Assembly (NCBI GenBank): GCA_945871065.1
Contig: CAMBUL010000026.1
Location: 1 to 34,097 of the forward strand
Reading direction: 5' to 3'
DNA from: Chthoniobacter flavus
GTDB taxonomy: Bacteria; Verrucomicrobiota; Verrucomicrobiia; Chthoniobacterales; JACTMZ01
DNA: 34,097 bases
Shown here: one piece after another, positions 1 through 8,582 of the stretch
Layout of the letters: every line of letters begins with the position of its first letter
Numbering within the stretch: position 1 is the stretch's first letter
Notes under the pieces: generated by a model
Told to the model about the DNA's origin: nothing
Seen by the model: only the letters and a program-made list of their open reading frames with translations
Databases searched by the model: none
Made by a program: the position numbers and the translations under genes

Positions 1-125
1 TCAACAGCAAAATCCAAGCCATCAAGCACGCCGCCCGCGGCTTCCGTTCCTTCGCCGCCTACCGCCTCCGCATCCTCTTCTTCTGCGGCGGACTCGATAT
101 GCGACCTCGCTTCAGCAACAGCTAA
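1..125 (+). CDS. ISL3-family transposase, C-terminal fragment (cut by window edge)
   Basis: The reading frame that is open from base 3 ends with TAA at 123-125 and encodes the last 40 residues of a transposase. The segments NSKIQAIKHAARGFRSFAAY and RILFFCGGLDMRP match the conserved C-terminal end of the ISL3 (IS204/IS1001/IS1096/IS1165) DDE transposases. In these, the final helix region N-x-K-I-Q followed by A-R-G-F-R lies just after the last catalytic acidic residue. The catalytic DDE residues lie upstream and are not visible. The enzyme would cut and join the IS ends. Nothing shows whether the copy is intact. Confidence 0.75.
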   Translation, partial: NSKIQAIKHAARGFRSFAAYRLRILFFCGGLDMRPRFSNS

Positions 126-149
126 ACCCACGGAATTTCACGAAGAACC
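1..149 (+). mobile_element. Right end of an ISL3-family insertion sequence
   Basis: The window opens inside the last 40 codons of a transposase (see next entry). About 23 bp after its stop codon lies a sequence ending in GAAGAACC at 142-149. Read inwards this is GGTTCTTC, which resembles the outer end of ISL3-family terminal repeats as I remember them. I infer that base 149 is the outer edge of the element, and that 150-157 (TACTTTTT) would be the target duplication if an 8-bp duplication was made. The left end is outside the window, so neither the repeat nor the duplication can be confirmed here. Confidence 0.5.
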
Positions 150-643
150 TACTTTTTCTCCATGCCCGGGATGAGGTCGGTGTGGTGCCCGATCATCTTC
201 CACTGACCGTTTTCCTTGCGGTAAATGCTCGTCGCGCGCAGCGAGATCGTTTTCTTTTTGCCTTGGATGGCAACCGAGCCGACTTCCGTGTTGCTCACCG
301 TGGCCAGATCGCTGCCGGCTGTGATCTTGACCCGCGCGGGCTTGATCGAACCGCCCATTTTCATGGCGGCTTGGGATGCCCAGTCTTTGCGCACCGCATC
401 CCATCCGACCAGGAATCCGCCACCCGGCCCCATGTAGGTCACGTCCTTGCGGTGCGACCAGAGGGCTTCCATCGGCGCCAGGTCGCCGGTGCAGAGCTTG
501 CTGAGCGCGTTGTAAAATTGGTTGCTCGCAGCGCGAACCGCCGCCGTGTTGTCTTCGGCCGCGCGGGCCGGAGTGTTCGAGAGAAGGAACGCCGCGCAAA
601 AAGCCGCCGCACCGACAAGACGAAAGGATTTTGAGATTTGCAC
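149..643 (-). CDS. Secreted NTF2-like (SnoaL/DUF4440-type) protein
   Basis: Predicted exported protein of 164 residues. I chose the GTG at 643 because it puts a short basic start (QISKSFR) directly before a hydrophobic core (LVGAAAFCAAFLL) and an ARA-A type cleavage site near residue 30. An ATG at 712 would leave an awkward 30-residue extension ahead of the core. The mature part has the NTF2-like cone-fold pattern: an N-terminal helix (VRAASNQFYNAL), the 'M-E-A-L-W-S-H' segment after it, a central GWDAV, and final strands ending W-K-M-I-G-H-H-T-D. Members of this superfamily bind small ligands or act as isomerases, and no active residues are diagnostic here. The TAG stop straddles the inferred edge of the ISL3 element, so the original C-terminus may have been changed by the insertion. 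Confidence 0.7.
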   Translation of the reverse strand: MQISKSFRLVGAAAFCAAFLLSNTPARAAEDNTAAVRAASNQFYNALSKLCTGDLAPMEALWSHRKDVTYMGPGGGFLVGWDAVRKDWASQAAMKMGGSIKPARVKITAGSDLATVSNTEVGSVAIQGKKKTISLRATSIYRKENGQWKMIGHHTDLIPGMEKK

Positions 644-710
644 GGATAAGTTGGTTGCAGGCGTACTCAAGCAAGGCAAGAGCAAAGAAGCGGCCGCAGT
701 GTTCCGCGGC

Positions 711-878
711 ATGACCTTGCGCTCGGACCATATTACACCGCGAAAGAAAGCGGTGGTCTTCTGTGTGCTCGCGGCGAACAGCAGGCCCGACCAAGCCGAG
801 TTTGTGGGCGCAACGCTCGATGCCACGCTACTGACCACGGAGGAAGTCGAGATGGTGGAGAATTATCTCGACCGCTGA
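711..878 (+). CDS. Small hypothetical protein, 55 aa, followed by a terminator
   Basis: Short ORF from ATG 711 to TGA 878, in the gap left if the minus-strand NTF2-like gene begins at 643. I do not recognise it. The C-terminal half (VGATLDATLLTTEEVEMVENYLDR) looks like a normal amphipathic helix. The main argument for expression is a well-formed plus-strand terminator hairpin 30 bp downstream at 907-928, which needs a plus-strand transcript. The frame is open further upstream, so the start could be earlier (TTG at 651), but that would overlap the neighbour's leader. It could also be the 3' remnant of a longer gene. Confidence 0.3.
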   Translation: MTLRSDHITPRKKAVVFCVLAANSRPDQAEFVGATLDATLLTTEEVEMVENYLDR

Positions 879-906
879 GGCAACGCATCCTTTTACGCCC
901 CATCCC

Positions 907-930
907 AGACACCCGTCCGGTGTCTTTTCA
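907..930 (+). terminator. Rho-independent terminator
   Basis: Perfect 7-bp stem AGACACC (907-913) / GGTGTCT (919-925) with a 5-nt loop, followed by TTTC. The T-run lies on the plus strand only, so it ends a rightward transcript. The only plus-strand ORF just upstream is the 55-residue one ending at 878. Confidence 0.6.
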
Positions 931-1011
931 TTTGAGTCAATTCGGTGGATCAATCATTCCGTCGGCATCGCTTGCGCCTCGCGAAAATGAAAGTAGTGTC
1001 GGTATTTGACC

Positions 1012-1911
1012 ATGAAGCACCGCATCCCATCCACCTTTCTACTTCCTGTCGCCTTCCTCTGCCTCGCGACCAGCCATGCCCGGGCCGCCGATACCGACGC
1101 CGAGGAAGCGGCCATCTTCAAAGCCGCCGAGGGCTTCGTCGAGTCCTTCCATCGCGGGGACGCCAAGGCCGTGGCGGCTTGCTGGACGACGGATGGCGAC
1201 TATGTCGACGACCGCGGAAAACGCTTCGCCGGGCGCGAGGCAATCGAAAAGAATTTTGCCCAATTTTTCGCGGCGAACAAAGGCCTGAAGATCCGCATCG
1301 ACATGGCCTCGCTGCGCTTTCCTGCGGACGGCGTGGCCCTCGAGGACGGGACTTCTGCGGTGCTGGCTCCCGATGGTTCGGCACCGAGCCGCGCCCGCTA
1401 CAGCAATGTGCTGGTGAAGAAGGACGGCCAGTGGCTGCTCTCAAGCGTGAGAGAATCGCCCGATGACGGTCCCAGCCAATACGAATTCCTGAGCGATCTG
1501 GAATGGGCGATCGGCGAGTGGATGGAGGACCCCACGGGCGCCGAAGTGGGCCACATCAGCTTTTCCTGGGCCCCCGGACAAAACTTCATCGTGGCGACCC
1601 GCACGATGGACTTCAAAGACGTCAGCCTCCTGCAGTCCACGCAATGGATCGCGTGGGACCCGGCGGCGAAGACGATCCGGTCGTGGAATTTTCATGCCGA
1701 CGGCGGATTCGGGGAGAGCACCTGGTCGAAGGACGGCGAGACATGGTCGACCAAGAGCGAGGCGGTTCTGGCCGATGGCACCAAGGTCGCCTCGACCACG
1801 ATGATCACGCAGGTTGACGCCGACACGGTGAAGACCAAGGCGACGAACCAGACCCTGAACGGAAAACCCATGCCCGACACGGCCGAAGTCACGATGAAGC
1901 GTATCCGCTGA
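1012..1911 (+). CDS. Secreted SgcJ/EcaC-type NTF2-like protein
   Basis: Predicted exported protein of 299 residues. I chose ATG 1012 (MKHR...) over the TTG two codons earlier because it gives a normal signal peptide ending SHARA-AD near residue 26. Residues about 28-150 form an NTF2-like domain of the SgcJ/EcaC type: an AAEGFVESFHRGD helix, A-A-C-W-T-T-D-G-D-Y, F-A-G-R-E-A-I, and a final strand K-K-D-G-Q-W-L-L-S-S-V-R-E. The second half (about 160-299) is a beta-rich domain with repeated W-x-W/D-G-E-T-W patterns. Such two-part proteins are common in Planctomycetes and Verrucomicrobia. The ligand or reaction is unknown. The following gene starts 45 bp downstream without a terminator, so the two are probably co-transcribed. 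Confidence 0.75.
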   Translation: MKHRIPSTFLLPVAFLCLATSHARAADTDAEEAAIFKAAEGFVESFHRGDAKAVAACWTTDGDYVDDRGKRFAGREAIEKNFAQFFAANKGLKIRIDMASLRFPADGVALEDGTSAVLAPDGSAPSRARYSNVLVKKDGQWLLSSVRESPDDGPSQYEFLSDLEWAIGEWMEDPTGAEVGHISFSWAPGQNFIVATRTMDFKDVSLLQSTQWIAWDPAAKTIRSWNFHADGGFGESTWSKDGETWSTKSEAVLADGTKVASTTMITQVDADTVKTKATNQTLNGKPMPDTAEVTMKRIR

Positions 1912-1956
1912 GCACTCCCCGCATCCGACAATATCCACCCTCTGCCAAAATACATC

Positions 1957-2541
1957 ATGAACACCAAATCCATCGTCATCCTCGCCGCCATTCTCACCAT
2001 GGCGTGCCTCGCCACGCCTGCGCTCGCTTGGGGCGGTTCGCGCTCGGGAAGTTTCTCCAGCGACCGCGGAGGCAGCGTCTCGCACTCGAGTTCTACCTCG
2101 GGCGGCGACGGCAGCTTTTCGCGCCAAGGATCGACTACGGCCACGAGCGCAAACGGGAACACCTACTCGGCGGACCACTCCGGATCCGGCACCTACGGCG
2201 ACGGCAGCGTGAACTACCAAGGCTCGACTTCGGGCGGTGGCACCTATAGCGGGAGCGCTTCGGTCTACCATACAGGCGGCTACGGCGGCGTTTATTATGG
2301 CGGCGGCTACGGCGCGGGCTTCCATGCAGGCGCGACGACCGCAGCGGCGGTCGCCACTTCTCCGGCGGTTGTGGTGGCTCCCGCTCCAGCGGTCGTCGTC
2401 GCACCCGCGCCCGCACCAGCCGCGGTTGTCGCTCCTGCCCCGGCCGTGATGGTTCCGGCCGCACGTGTGCTGGTGGCACCAGCTTACCGCTATCCCGTCT
2501 ACCCGGCCGCTGGCGTCTACCGACGCGCGCGGTTTCGCTAG
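1957..2541 (+). CDS. Exported low-complexity Gly/Ser- and Ala/Pro/Val-rich protein
   Basis: 194 residues with a clear signal peptide (MNTKSIVILAAILTMACLAT, cleaved after ALA near residue 24). The mature part has three zones. First is a Ser/Gly/Thr-rich stretch with repeated S-G-S-G/Y-x-G patterns (25-105). Next is a Gly/Tyr stretch (GGYGGVYYGGGYGAG, about 106-122). Last is an Ala/Pro/Val tract made of imperfect VVVAPAPA repeats (about 130-170), and the protein ends in a basic Y-R-R-A-R-F-R. I recognise no enzyme domain. The composition suggests a surface or periplasmic structural protein, possibly a flexible linker attached to the envelope. The Ala/Pro repeats at the DNA level could make this gene variable in length. 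Confidence 0.7.
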   Translation: MNTKSIVILAAILTMACLATPALAWGGSRSGSFSSDRGGSVSHSSSTSGGDGSFSRQGSTTATSANGNTYSADHSGSGTYGDGSVNYQGSTSGGGTYSGSASVYHTGGYGGVYYGGGYGAGFHAGATTAAAVATSPAVVVAPAPAVVVAPAPAPAAVVAPAPAVMVPAARVLVAPAYRYPVYPAAGVYRRARFR

Positions 2542-2591
2542 CAGCATCGGCGGAGATAAGGGAAACGGGAAACCCCGCCGCCTGTCCCTCC

Positions 2592-3194
2592 ATGCGCATC
2601 GCCATTTCCGGTTCCCATTCGCTCGGCAAATCGACCGTGGTCAATGACTGGGTTGCCTCCCGCGCCACCTACACCCGCGAGGAAGAACCCTACCGCGCCC
2701 TGGGTCTGCACGGACCCTACGAAATTCTTTTCCGCGACGCCTCGACGCGCCTGCATAATGGGATCCAGCTCTACTACAACATCAGCCGGCTCCACCGTTA
2801 CGCTTCGAGCGCGGAAGACGTCATCTTCGACCGCGCGCCGGTCGATTACCTCGCCTATTCGCAATACACCGCGGACTGCGGCACGACCGACATCGATGAT
2901 GCCTTTGTGCAATCGATGGTTCCCGCCGTGCGCGAGTCCCTCGATCACCTCGATATCCTCGCCTTCGTGCCTTGCTCGGAACAGTGGCCGGTGGCCATGG
3001 AGGAGGACGGTATCCGTCCGGTCGACCACGCCTACCGCGACGAGGTCGACGCCATTTTCAAGCAGATCTACCGCGAGGGACGGTTCGGCGTGATGCCCGG
3101 AAAAAACGCACCCCGCCTGATCGAACTTTGCGGCTCGCGCGAGCGGAGACTGGAACAGCTGGCGGAGGCCATCGCGGCCCTTGGCGCCGCCTGA
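2592..3194 (+). CDS. P-loop ATP/GTP-binding protein (AAA_28/NadR-kinase-like)
   Basis: 200-residue cytoplasmic protein beginning directly with a nucleotide-binding P-loop, G-S-H-S-L-G-K-S-T (residues 7-15), a Walker A motif. A later D-R-A-P-V-D-Y-L-A-Y resembles the D-R-x motif of deoxynucleoside-kinase-like and NadR-kinase-like P-loop proteins. An R-rich segment near residue 181 (RERR) could serve as the lid. The layout fits the AAA_28 group of small P-loop proteins, whose substrates are mostly unknown, so I give no substrate. There is no signal peptide or membrane segment. The ion-channel gene follows on the same strand after a gap of about 140 bp that holds two hairpins, so co-transcription is uncertain. 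Confidence 0.7.
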   Translation: MRIAISGSHSLGKSTVVNDWVASRATYTREEEPYRALGLHGPYEILFRDASTRLHNGIQLYYNISRLHRYASSAEDVIFDRAPVDYLAYSQYTADCGTTDIDDAFVQSMVPAVRESLDHLDILAFVPCSEQWPVAMEEDGIRPVDHAYRDEVDAIFKQIYREGRFGVMPGKNAPRLIELCGSRERRLEQLAEAIAALGAA

Positions 3195-3236
3195 GGCGGC
3201 ATGCGGCAACCGGGCGGACCGGCCATCATCGGTCCG
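3186..3236 (+). other. Two GC hairpins at and after a stop codon
   Basis: GCCGCC-TGA-GGCGGC (3186-3200) folds over the stop codon of the P-loop gene. CGGACCG (3215-3221) / CGGTCCG (3230-3236) forms a second stem with an 8-nt loop. Neither has a T-run, so they are not classical terminators. They may protect the mRNA 3' end or slow transcription before the ion-channel gene. Confidence 0.35.
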
Positions 3237-3337
3237 GGTCTGATCCGCGAATTCCAGCGGCAAAACTCGCCTCCAACCTGCCGCTCTGCTAAGCAAACGG
3301 AATGGCATGCCGCCGGAACGACCATGACGCCCCGCAA

Positions 3338-4441
3338 ATGATTCCCCGCCTGCTCCGGATCTTCCGTGCCTTCGCCCTTCCGCCGGTCTGGGTTGCAGGG
3401 TTGATTTTTCTGGTCACCCCCCTGGGCGGGGCGCACGCCATCGAAGCCGGGATGCCGAATCCACCGGCCTCGCCGACGGTGGTGAAGGTGGGGGTCTTCC
3501 TCGCCGATATCCTCGATCTGGACGAAGTGAATGAAACTTTCCAAGTCGAACTCATCACGGTGGCGGAGTGGGATGACCCGCGACTGGCCTTCGATCCGGC
3601 GGTGGAAGGAACGGAGACAAAACTTTTCCAGGGACAAACCCAATTCAACGAAGTCTTCGCCGGTTGGTGGCCGCAATTGGTGATCATCAACGAAACCGGG
3701 GCGGGCGACACCAGCGCCATCAAGATCGAGGTTCGCGCGGACGGACGGGCCCGCTTCCTGGAGGCGCGGAACGTCACGTTAGAGACCCCCATGAAGTTGC
3801 AACCATTCCCGTTCGACAGACAAACGCTGGAGGCCAGGATGGTGGCCTTCGGCAACGACAGCGGACAGGTGCTTCTGGAGGTGAACGAACGAATGCTGGG
3901 TGCCACCAAAGAGTACGCCATGGAAAACGGCCTGCTCAATATCGCACAATGGCGCCTGCTCAAGCTCGACATGGAAGCCAGGCTGTCGAACCAACGCTAC
4001 TACGGGGAATCGAAGCCGATTTCCGAGTTCCTTTTCACCATCACCCTGCAGCGCGAATCGGCGAGCGTCGTCTGGAAGGTGATCCTGCCGCTGATCATCC
4101 TCGTGCTGTTGATGTGGTCCATCTTCTGGATGGAGGTCGACAACCTCTCGGACCGGCTGAATGTCGCCTTCATCGGCATCCTGACCATTGTCGCCTACCA
4201 GTTCCTCATCGAGGGTTCCATGCCGCGCAAATCCTACTTCACGTTCACGGACACAGTCCTGCTCTACTCGTTCGTGGTGATGTGCCTCTCCGTCCTCGAA
4301 AGTCTCGTTCTCACCTCGATGTGCAAGGCGGGGCACAAAGCCGCGGCACAGCGGGTGGACCATGTGGCCCGGTGGGCGTTCCCCCTCGTTTACTTCGCCG
4401 GCCTCACGCTGAGTTACTTCTACTACGTGATCCGCTATTAG
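3338..4441 (+). CDS. Pentameric ligand-gated ion channel (Cys-loop family, GLIC/ELIC-like)
   Basis: 367-residue membrane protein. ATG 3338 gives a signal peptide (hydrophobic VWVAGLIFLV, cleavage near AHA-IE at 34-35). The extracellular beta-sandwich domain (about 45-240) holds the family signature F-P-F-D-x-Q at 157-162, without the flanking cysteines, as in prokaryotic members. Four membrane helices follow: M1 about 245-265 with the conserved Pro251, M2 272-292, M3 302-326, M4 346-364. By hand alignment to GLIC through the conserved Pro296 after M2, pore positions are Asp272 (-1'), Arg273 (0'), Asn275 (2'), Ile279 (6') and Leu282 (9', the usual hydrophobic gate). An acidic -1' ring would favour cations. 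There is only a short M3-M4 linker. In this family an outside ligand or protons open the pore. The ligand here is unknown. Confidence 0.9.
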   Translation: MIPRLLRIFRAFALPPVWVAGLIFLVTPLGGAHAIEAGMPNPPASPTVVKVGVFLADILDLDEVNETFQVELITVAEWDDPRLAFDPAVEGTETKLFQGQTQFNEVFAGWWPQLVIINETGAGDTSAIKIEVRADGRARFLEARNVTLETPMKLQPFPFDRQTLEARMVAFGNDSGQVLLEVNERMLGATKEYAMENGLLNIAQWRLLKLDMEARLSNQRYYGESKPISEFLFTITLQRESASVVWKVILPLIILVLLMWSIFWMEVDNLSDRLNVAFIGILTIVAYQFLIEGSMPRKSYFTFTDTVLLYSFVVMCLSVLESLVLTSMCKAGHKAAAQRVDHVARWAFPLVYFAGLTLSYFYYVIRY

Positions 4442-4563
4442 CGCAGTTCCGATCCGTACCGTAAAACTTCGATACGGACACCCCTTGGTCGCCGACCGAA
4501 GGACAGGTCAACAAGAGCGCGCTCAACATTTGCCTGCGGATGTTGGAGCAATCCGGTAGCCGC

Positions 4564-7326
4564 TCAGGATGATTTTTCGGAGGGATCCGCGCCGCACGGC
4601 CGCGGCAAGTAGGCTTGGAGTTGCGGGAGGAGTTTTTTGATGATGGAGCCGTCTTTGGTGATGAGCGAATGGACGCGGCCGCTGAGGCGTCCGCGGTCTT
4701 CTTCGGTCAGGTCTTTCGCCGTGACGACGATCACCGGGGTGTGGACGTAGCGAGGATCGCGGCGGAAGTGGTCGAGGAATTCAAAGCCGTCCATGCGCGG
4801 CATCATGAGGTCGAGGAGGACGAGCGATGGCTCGGTCTCGCGCACGGCCTCGAGCGCGGCCACGCCGTCGCCGGCGAGGAGAACTTTCCAACCCTGCTTG
4901 ACCATGGTGCGTTGGAGTTGGTCGCGCGAAGCTTCGTCGTCTTCCACGATGAGCACGGTGCGGGCCTGCGCGCCGAGATCGAGACGCTCGAGGGTGCCGC
5001 GCAACCGCGTCCAATCAACCGGCTTGGCCAGGTAATCGAAGACCCCGAGGGCCACGCCCATTTCGCGGCTGTCGGTGATGGTGACGAGAATGATCGGGAT
5101 GTGCGCGGTGGCGGGGTCGGCTTTGAGCGCGTTGATGACCGACCAGCCGTCCATGCCGGGCATCATCACATCGGTCGTGATGGCCACGGGATGTTTCGTC
5201 TTGGCCAACTCGAGGCCGTCGCGGCCGTTGCTCGCGGTGTGCACGTCGAAACCTTCCTTGGTCAGGAAACGGCTCATCAGGTCGAGCACGGTCGGATCGT
5301 CGTCGATCACCACGACGGAGGGACGTCCGGATGTTCCAGTCGTGCCGGCTGGCGCGGCCGCGGCGGGTGCGGCCGGCACCTCCTCCTGCGGTGCCGCGGC
5401 CGGCAAGGCGACGGTGAAGGTCGAACCCTCGCCCGGAACGCTCTCCACGGTGATATCGCCCCCGAGCAGCCGGCAAAAATCGCGACTGATGGCGAGGCCG
5501 AGCCCAGTGCCGCCGAATTTGCGCGTGGTCGAGGCGTCAGCTTGGCTGAAGGCTTGGAAGAGGCGCCCTATCTGCTCCGGCGTCATGCCGATGCCGCTGT
5601 CGCTCACCGCGAAGCGCAGCCAGTCGGCGCCGTTTTCCACGCTGCGCGTGACGACGAGCCGGAGTTTTCCTTTCTCGGTGAACTTGCTCGCGTTGCTCAG
5701 GAGGTTGAAAAGCATCTGGCGGATTTTGGTCAGATCGCTGTGCATCGTGCCGGAGTCAGCAGGGAGTTCGACCTCGAGGTGGTTGTCGTTCTTTTTGACC
5801 AGCGGGAGCACGGTCGATTCGACTTCGCGCACCATGGTGGCCACATCGATCGTCTCGCAATAGATGGTCATTTTTCCGGCCTCGATCTTTGAAAGGTCGA
5901 GCACGTCGTTGATCAGCCCGAGGAGGTGCTTGCCGGCGCTGTGGATTTTTTTCAGGTCGGGGATGAATTCGTCCTGCCCGAGATCCTGCATCTCCTCGGT
6001 GAGCATTTCGCTGTAGCCGATAATGGCGTTCATCGGGGTACGCAATTCGTGGCTCATATTGGCCAAGAAAGCGCTCTTCGTGCGGTTGGCTTCCTCGGCC
6101 TGGTCCCGGGCCTCGGCCAACTCCTCGGTGCGCACGCGCACTTTTTCGTCCATCGTCTCGATCATCTCGCGCAACTGGCCGGTCATATGGTTGAAGTCGC
6201 GGGCCAGATCGCCGATTTCATTGCTGCTGCGCACCTCGGCGCGGCGGTGCAGGTTGCCCGAGGCAACCTCGTGCGCGGCGGCGGTGAGTTCCTCGATAGG
6301 ACGGGAGAACGAGCGCGCCACCAACCAGGCGGCCAGCGCGGCGAGAAGGCCGCTGACCAGCGCGATGCCGGCGGACAATTTGCGCAGGAGCGAGACCGGA
6401 GCGAAGGCTTCGTCGTCGTCGACCTTCACCACCACGCCCCAGCGCAGCGCGGGCAGGTATTGCCAGACGGCGAGCACGGATTTCCCGCGGTAATCGGTAT
6501 CGGGCCCGAAGCCGGGCAGGCCCTTCATGCTGGCGCGCAGTGCGGCGGAAGGCCCCTCGGCCGGCACGCGCAGACGGAAGGCCGCCTCCGGGTCATGCCG
6601 TGTCGGGGCCACAGCCATGAGCCCGTCGGCGTGTTCGGCCACCACAACCATCTCGCCGGTCGCACCAAGGCCGGAGGTGTCGCTGATCACGCGGTTGATC
6701 TCCGCCGCGCCGATCTGCAACACGGCCAGCCCGCGATACTTCCCGCCGGCCAGCACGGGCACGGCAATGAACGTGGCGGGCAACGCGTCGGGTCCGTAGA
6801 AATCGAAATCCGATTGCTCGAGCCCGAGGGTGAAGCGGGCGGACTGCGCGGTGCGGCCCAGCGTGGTGCCGGCCACGGGAAACTCGTCGAGCTTCACGCC
6901 GAAATCAGGACCGCGGGCGGTGGAAAAAACAATCCGGCCATCCGGATCGATGAGGTAAATGTCGTCGGTGCCAATCGATTCCGCGGCGCGCCGCAGGAAC
7001 GGCGCGAAGCGCGCGGCGGCCGCGGCGTGGAGGTTTTCGTCGAGCGCACCATTCTTCCAGGCGGCGGAAAATACGCCGATGGCCTCGGCCGTGCCCGGGT
7101 TCACCGCGAGGACAAGTAAGTCACGTTCCTGCCCGCGCAAGAACGTTTCGACCTGCCGGCCGAGGTTGTTGGCCATGGCCCGGAGGTTGTTTTCGATCTG
7201 GTCGGTGAGAAGTTGCCGGGCGGTGCGCGTGGTGAGAAACGCGGCGGCGATGAGCGGCAGCAGGGTCAGAAGCAAAAACCAGACGAGCAATTGCCTGGCG
7301 ATGCGGGAGCGGCGGGACTTTTTCAT
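4564..7326 (-). CDS. Hybrid sensor histidine kinase with two receiver domains
   Basis: 920-residue inner-membrane kinase. I chose ATG 7326 (MKKSRR) because it overlaps the stop of the upstream receptor gene as ATGA and directly precedes the first membrane helix (12-31). Order of parts: TM1; a periplasmic Cache-like sensor (about 40-315); TM2 (317-337); HAMP (338-390); coiled coil (390-415); HisKA with phospho-acceptor His426 in S-H-E-L-R-T-P; HATPase (about 525-645) with [14 protein letters not shown] and G-T-G-L-G-L boxes; an Ala/Pro linker; receiver 1 (about 670-785, phospho-Asp719, in T-D-V-M-M-P); and receiver 2 (about 790-905, Asp839 in D-L-M-M-P). There is no Hpt domain or DNA-binding output, so phosphate must pass to a partner elsewhere. 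The receptor in front is the likely signal input. Confidence 0.9.
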   Translation of the reverse strand: MKKSRRSRIARQLLVWFLLLTLLPLIAAAFLTTRTARQLLTDQIENNLRAMANNLGRQVETFLRGQERDLLVLAVNPGTAEAIGVFSAAWKNGALDENLHAAAAARFAPFLRRAAESIGTDDIYLIDPDGRIVFSTARGPDFGVKLDEFPVAGTTLGRTAQSARFTLGLEQSDFDFYGPDALPATFIAVPVLAGGKYRGLAVLQIGAAEINRVISDTSGLGATGEMVVVAEHADGLMAVAPTRHDPEAAFRLRVPAEGPSAALRASMKGLPGFGPDTDYRGKSVLAVWQYLPALRWGVVVKVDDDEAFAPVSLLRKLSAGIALVSGLLAALAAWLVARSFSRPIEELTAAAHEVASGNLHRRAEVRSSNEIGDLARDFNHMTGQLREMIETMDEKVRVRTEELAEARDQAEEANRTKSAFLANMSHELRTPMNAIIGYSEMLTEEMQDLGQDEFIPDLKKIHSAGKHLLGLINDVLDLSKIEAGKMTIYCETIDVATMVREVESTVLPLVKKNDNHLEVELPADSGTMHSDLTKIRQMLFNLLSNASKFTEKGKLRLVVTRSVENGADWLRFAVSDSGIGMTPEQIGRLFQAFSQADASTTRKFGGTGLGLAISRDFCRLLGGDITVESVPGEGSTFTVALPAAAPQEEVPAAPAAAAPAGTTGTSGRPSVVVIDDDPTVLDLMSRFLTKEGFDVHTASNGRDGLELAKTKHPVAITTDVMMPGMDGWSVINALKADPATAHIPIILVTITDSREMGVALGVFDYLAKPVDWTRLRGTLERLDLGAQARTVLIVEDDEASRDQLQRTMVKQGWKVLLAGDGVAALEAVRETEPSLVLLDLMMPRMDGFEFLDHFRRDPRYVHTPVIVVTAKDLTEEDRGRLSGRVHSLITKDGSIIKKLLPQLQAYLPRPCGADPSEKSS

Positions 7327-8582
7327 GGCACGGGCGCGTCCTCTTCGCGCGGGCTGACCCATTTTCCACCCCACGAAGCGGCAAGATCTTTCTGCCAGCT
7401 CTCCCAGTCGACGCGCGTGCGGAAGAGCGGGAAGGGCATAGGGCGCACCGGTTTGTCCGAGGACCACACGATGTCGAACTGCCCATCGGGGCGGATGCGG
7501 CCGATGCGAGCGTATTTCCAGGTGTGTTGCGTGGGGCCGTCAATGTAAGCGAGGCCGCCCGGCGCGCGCATCCCCTGCCCGCCGATTTTGGCCAGCACGG
7601 CGGCGGGTTCGGCCGAGCCGGCGGCGCGCACGGCCTGCGCCCAGAGCATGACGCCGAAGTAGGCCGCCTCGAGCGGATCGGAGACGACACGGTCCGCGCC
7701 GAAACGCGCGCGGAATTTTTCGAGAAACGCGTTGTTCTCCGGCGTGTCGACGCTCTGAAAATAATTCCACGCAGCGTAGTTCCCCGCCATGGCCTCGGCG
7801 CCGAGTTCGGGCAATTCGGTTTCGCTGATGCTGAACGAAATGACGGGAAGGCGGTCCGGCGTGAAGCCTGCTTCGCGCAGGGCACGGAAGAACGCGACAT
7901 TCGAATCGCCGTTGATCGTGTTGAGGATGACCTCGGGTTTAGCCTCGACGATGGCCTCGATCATCGGGGCGACATTTTTCCCGCCGAGCGGGAGATACAA
8001 TTCGCCGACCACCTCGCCACCCAACGCGGCGACCTGGTCGCGGATGATTTCGTTGGCCGTGCGCGGGAAAACGTAATCCGACCCGACAAGGAAAACGCGC
8101 GGACCGAAGTTGGCCAAGGCGTAGCTCACCGCCGGCATGACCTGCTGGTTCGGCGTGGCGCCGGTGTAGACGATGTTGGGCGATTGCTCGAGACCCTCGT
8201 ATTGCACCGGATAAAAAAGCAGGTGGTGGTGTTTTTCGAAAACCGGACCGGCCGCCTTGCGGCTCGAAGATGTCCAGCACCCGAAGACCACGCTGACCCT
8301 CTCCTCCGTGATCAGCCGCTCGGCCTCGGCCGCAAAGTTGCCGGAGTCGGACGTGCCGTCGGCAATGACCGGTTCAAGCCGCCGCCCGAGGAGTCCGCCT
8401 TGGGCATTGATCTCCTCGATAGCCAGCAGGGTGGCATCGACCACCGGCCGCGCGCTGATCGCCAGGGTTCCGGTCATGGAATGCAAAATACCCACCCGGA
8501 TCGGCGCCTCGGCCGGCCGCAAGCAAGCGGCCAACGCCCCTGCAATGAAAAAGGAGGCCAGCAAGCGGGAAAAAGTCAGCAT
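7323..8582 (-). CDS. Lipoprotein receptor of the urea/short-chain-amide binding family (UrtA/AmiC-like)
   Basis: 419 residues. ATG 8582 gives a lipoprotein signal with lipobox L-A-A-C (Cys20), so the protein should be anchored in the periplasm. The rest is a type I periplasmic binding fold (Peripla_BP_5/6). It has [10 protein letters not shown] near the start, [12 protein letters not shown], a [12 protein letters not shown] motif and Y-P-V-Q-Y-E-G. These motifs are typical of the UrtA/FmdD/AmiC group that binds urea, short amides or related ligands. No permease or ATPase gene lies nearby. Instead it overlaps the hybrid kinase by 4 bp, which argues that it senses rather than transports, as TorT does for TorS. 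The exact ligand is not readable from sequence. Confidence 0.85.
   Translation of the reverse strand: MLTFSRLLASFFIAGALAACLRPAEAPIRVGILHSMTGTLAISARPVVDATLLAIEEINAQGGLLGRRLEPVIADGTSDSGNFAAEAERLITEERVSVVFGCWTSSSRKAAGPVFEKHHHLLFYPVQYEGLEQSPNIVYTGATPNQQVMPAVSYALANFGPRVFLVGSDYVFPRTANEIIRDQVAALGGEVVGELYLPLGGKNVAPMIEAIVEAKPEVILNTINGDSNVAFFRALREAGFTPDRLPVISFSISETELPELGAEAMAGNYAAWNYFQSVDTPENNAFLEKFRARFGADRVVSDPLEAAYFGVMLWAQAVRAAGSAEPAAVLAKIGGQGMRAPGGLAYIDGPTQHTWKYARIGRIRPDGQFDIVWSSDKPVRPMPFPLFRTRVDWESWQKDLAASWGGKWVSPREEDAPVP

Noticed and set aside
1441-2547. 368-aa ORF on the minus strand across two secreted-protein genes
   Set aside because: The composition is Arg/Gly/His-rich without any motif, and both plus-strand genes have clear signal peptides.
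4615-7119. Long plus-strand ORFs opposite the hybrid kinase
   Set aside because: They are antisense shadows of a gene with complete HisKA, HATPase and receiver motifs.
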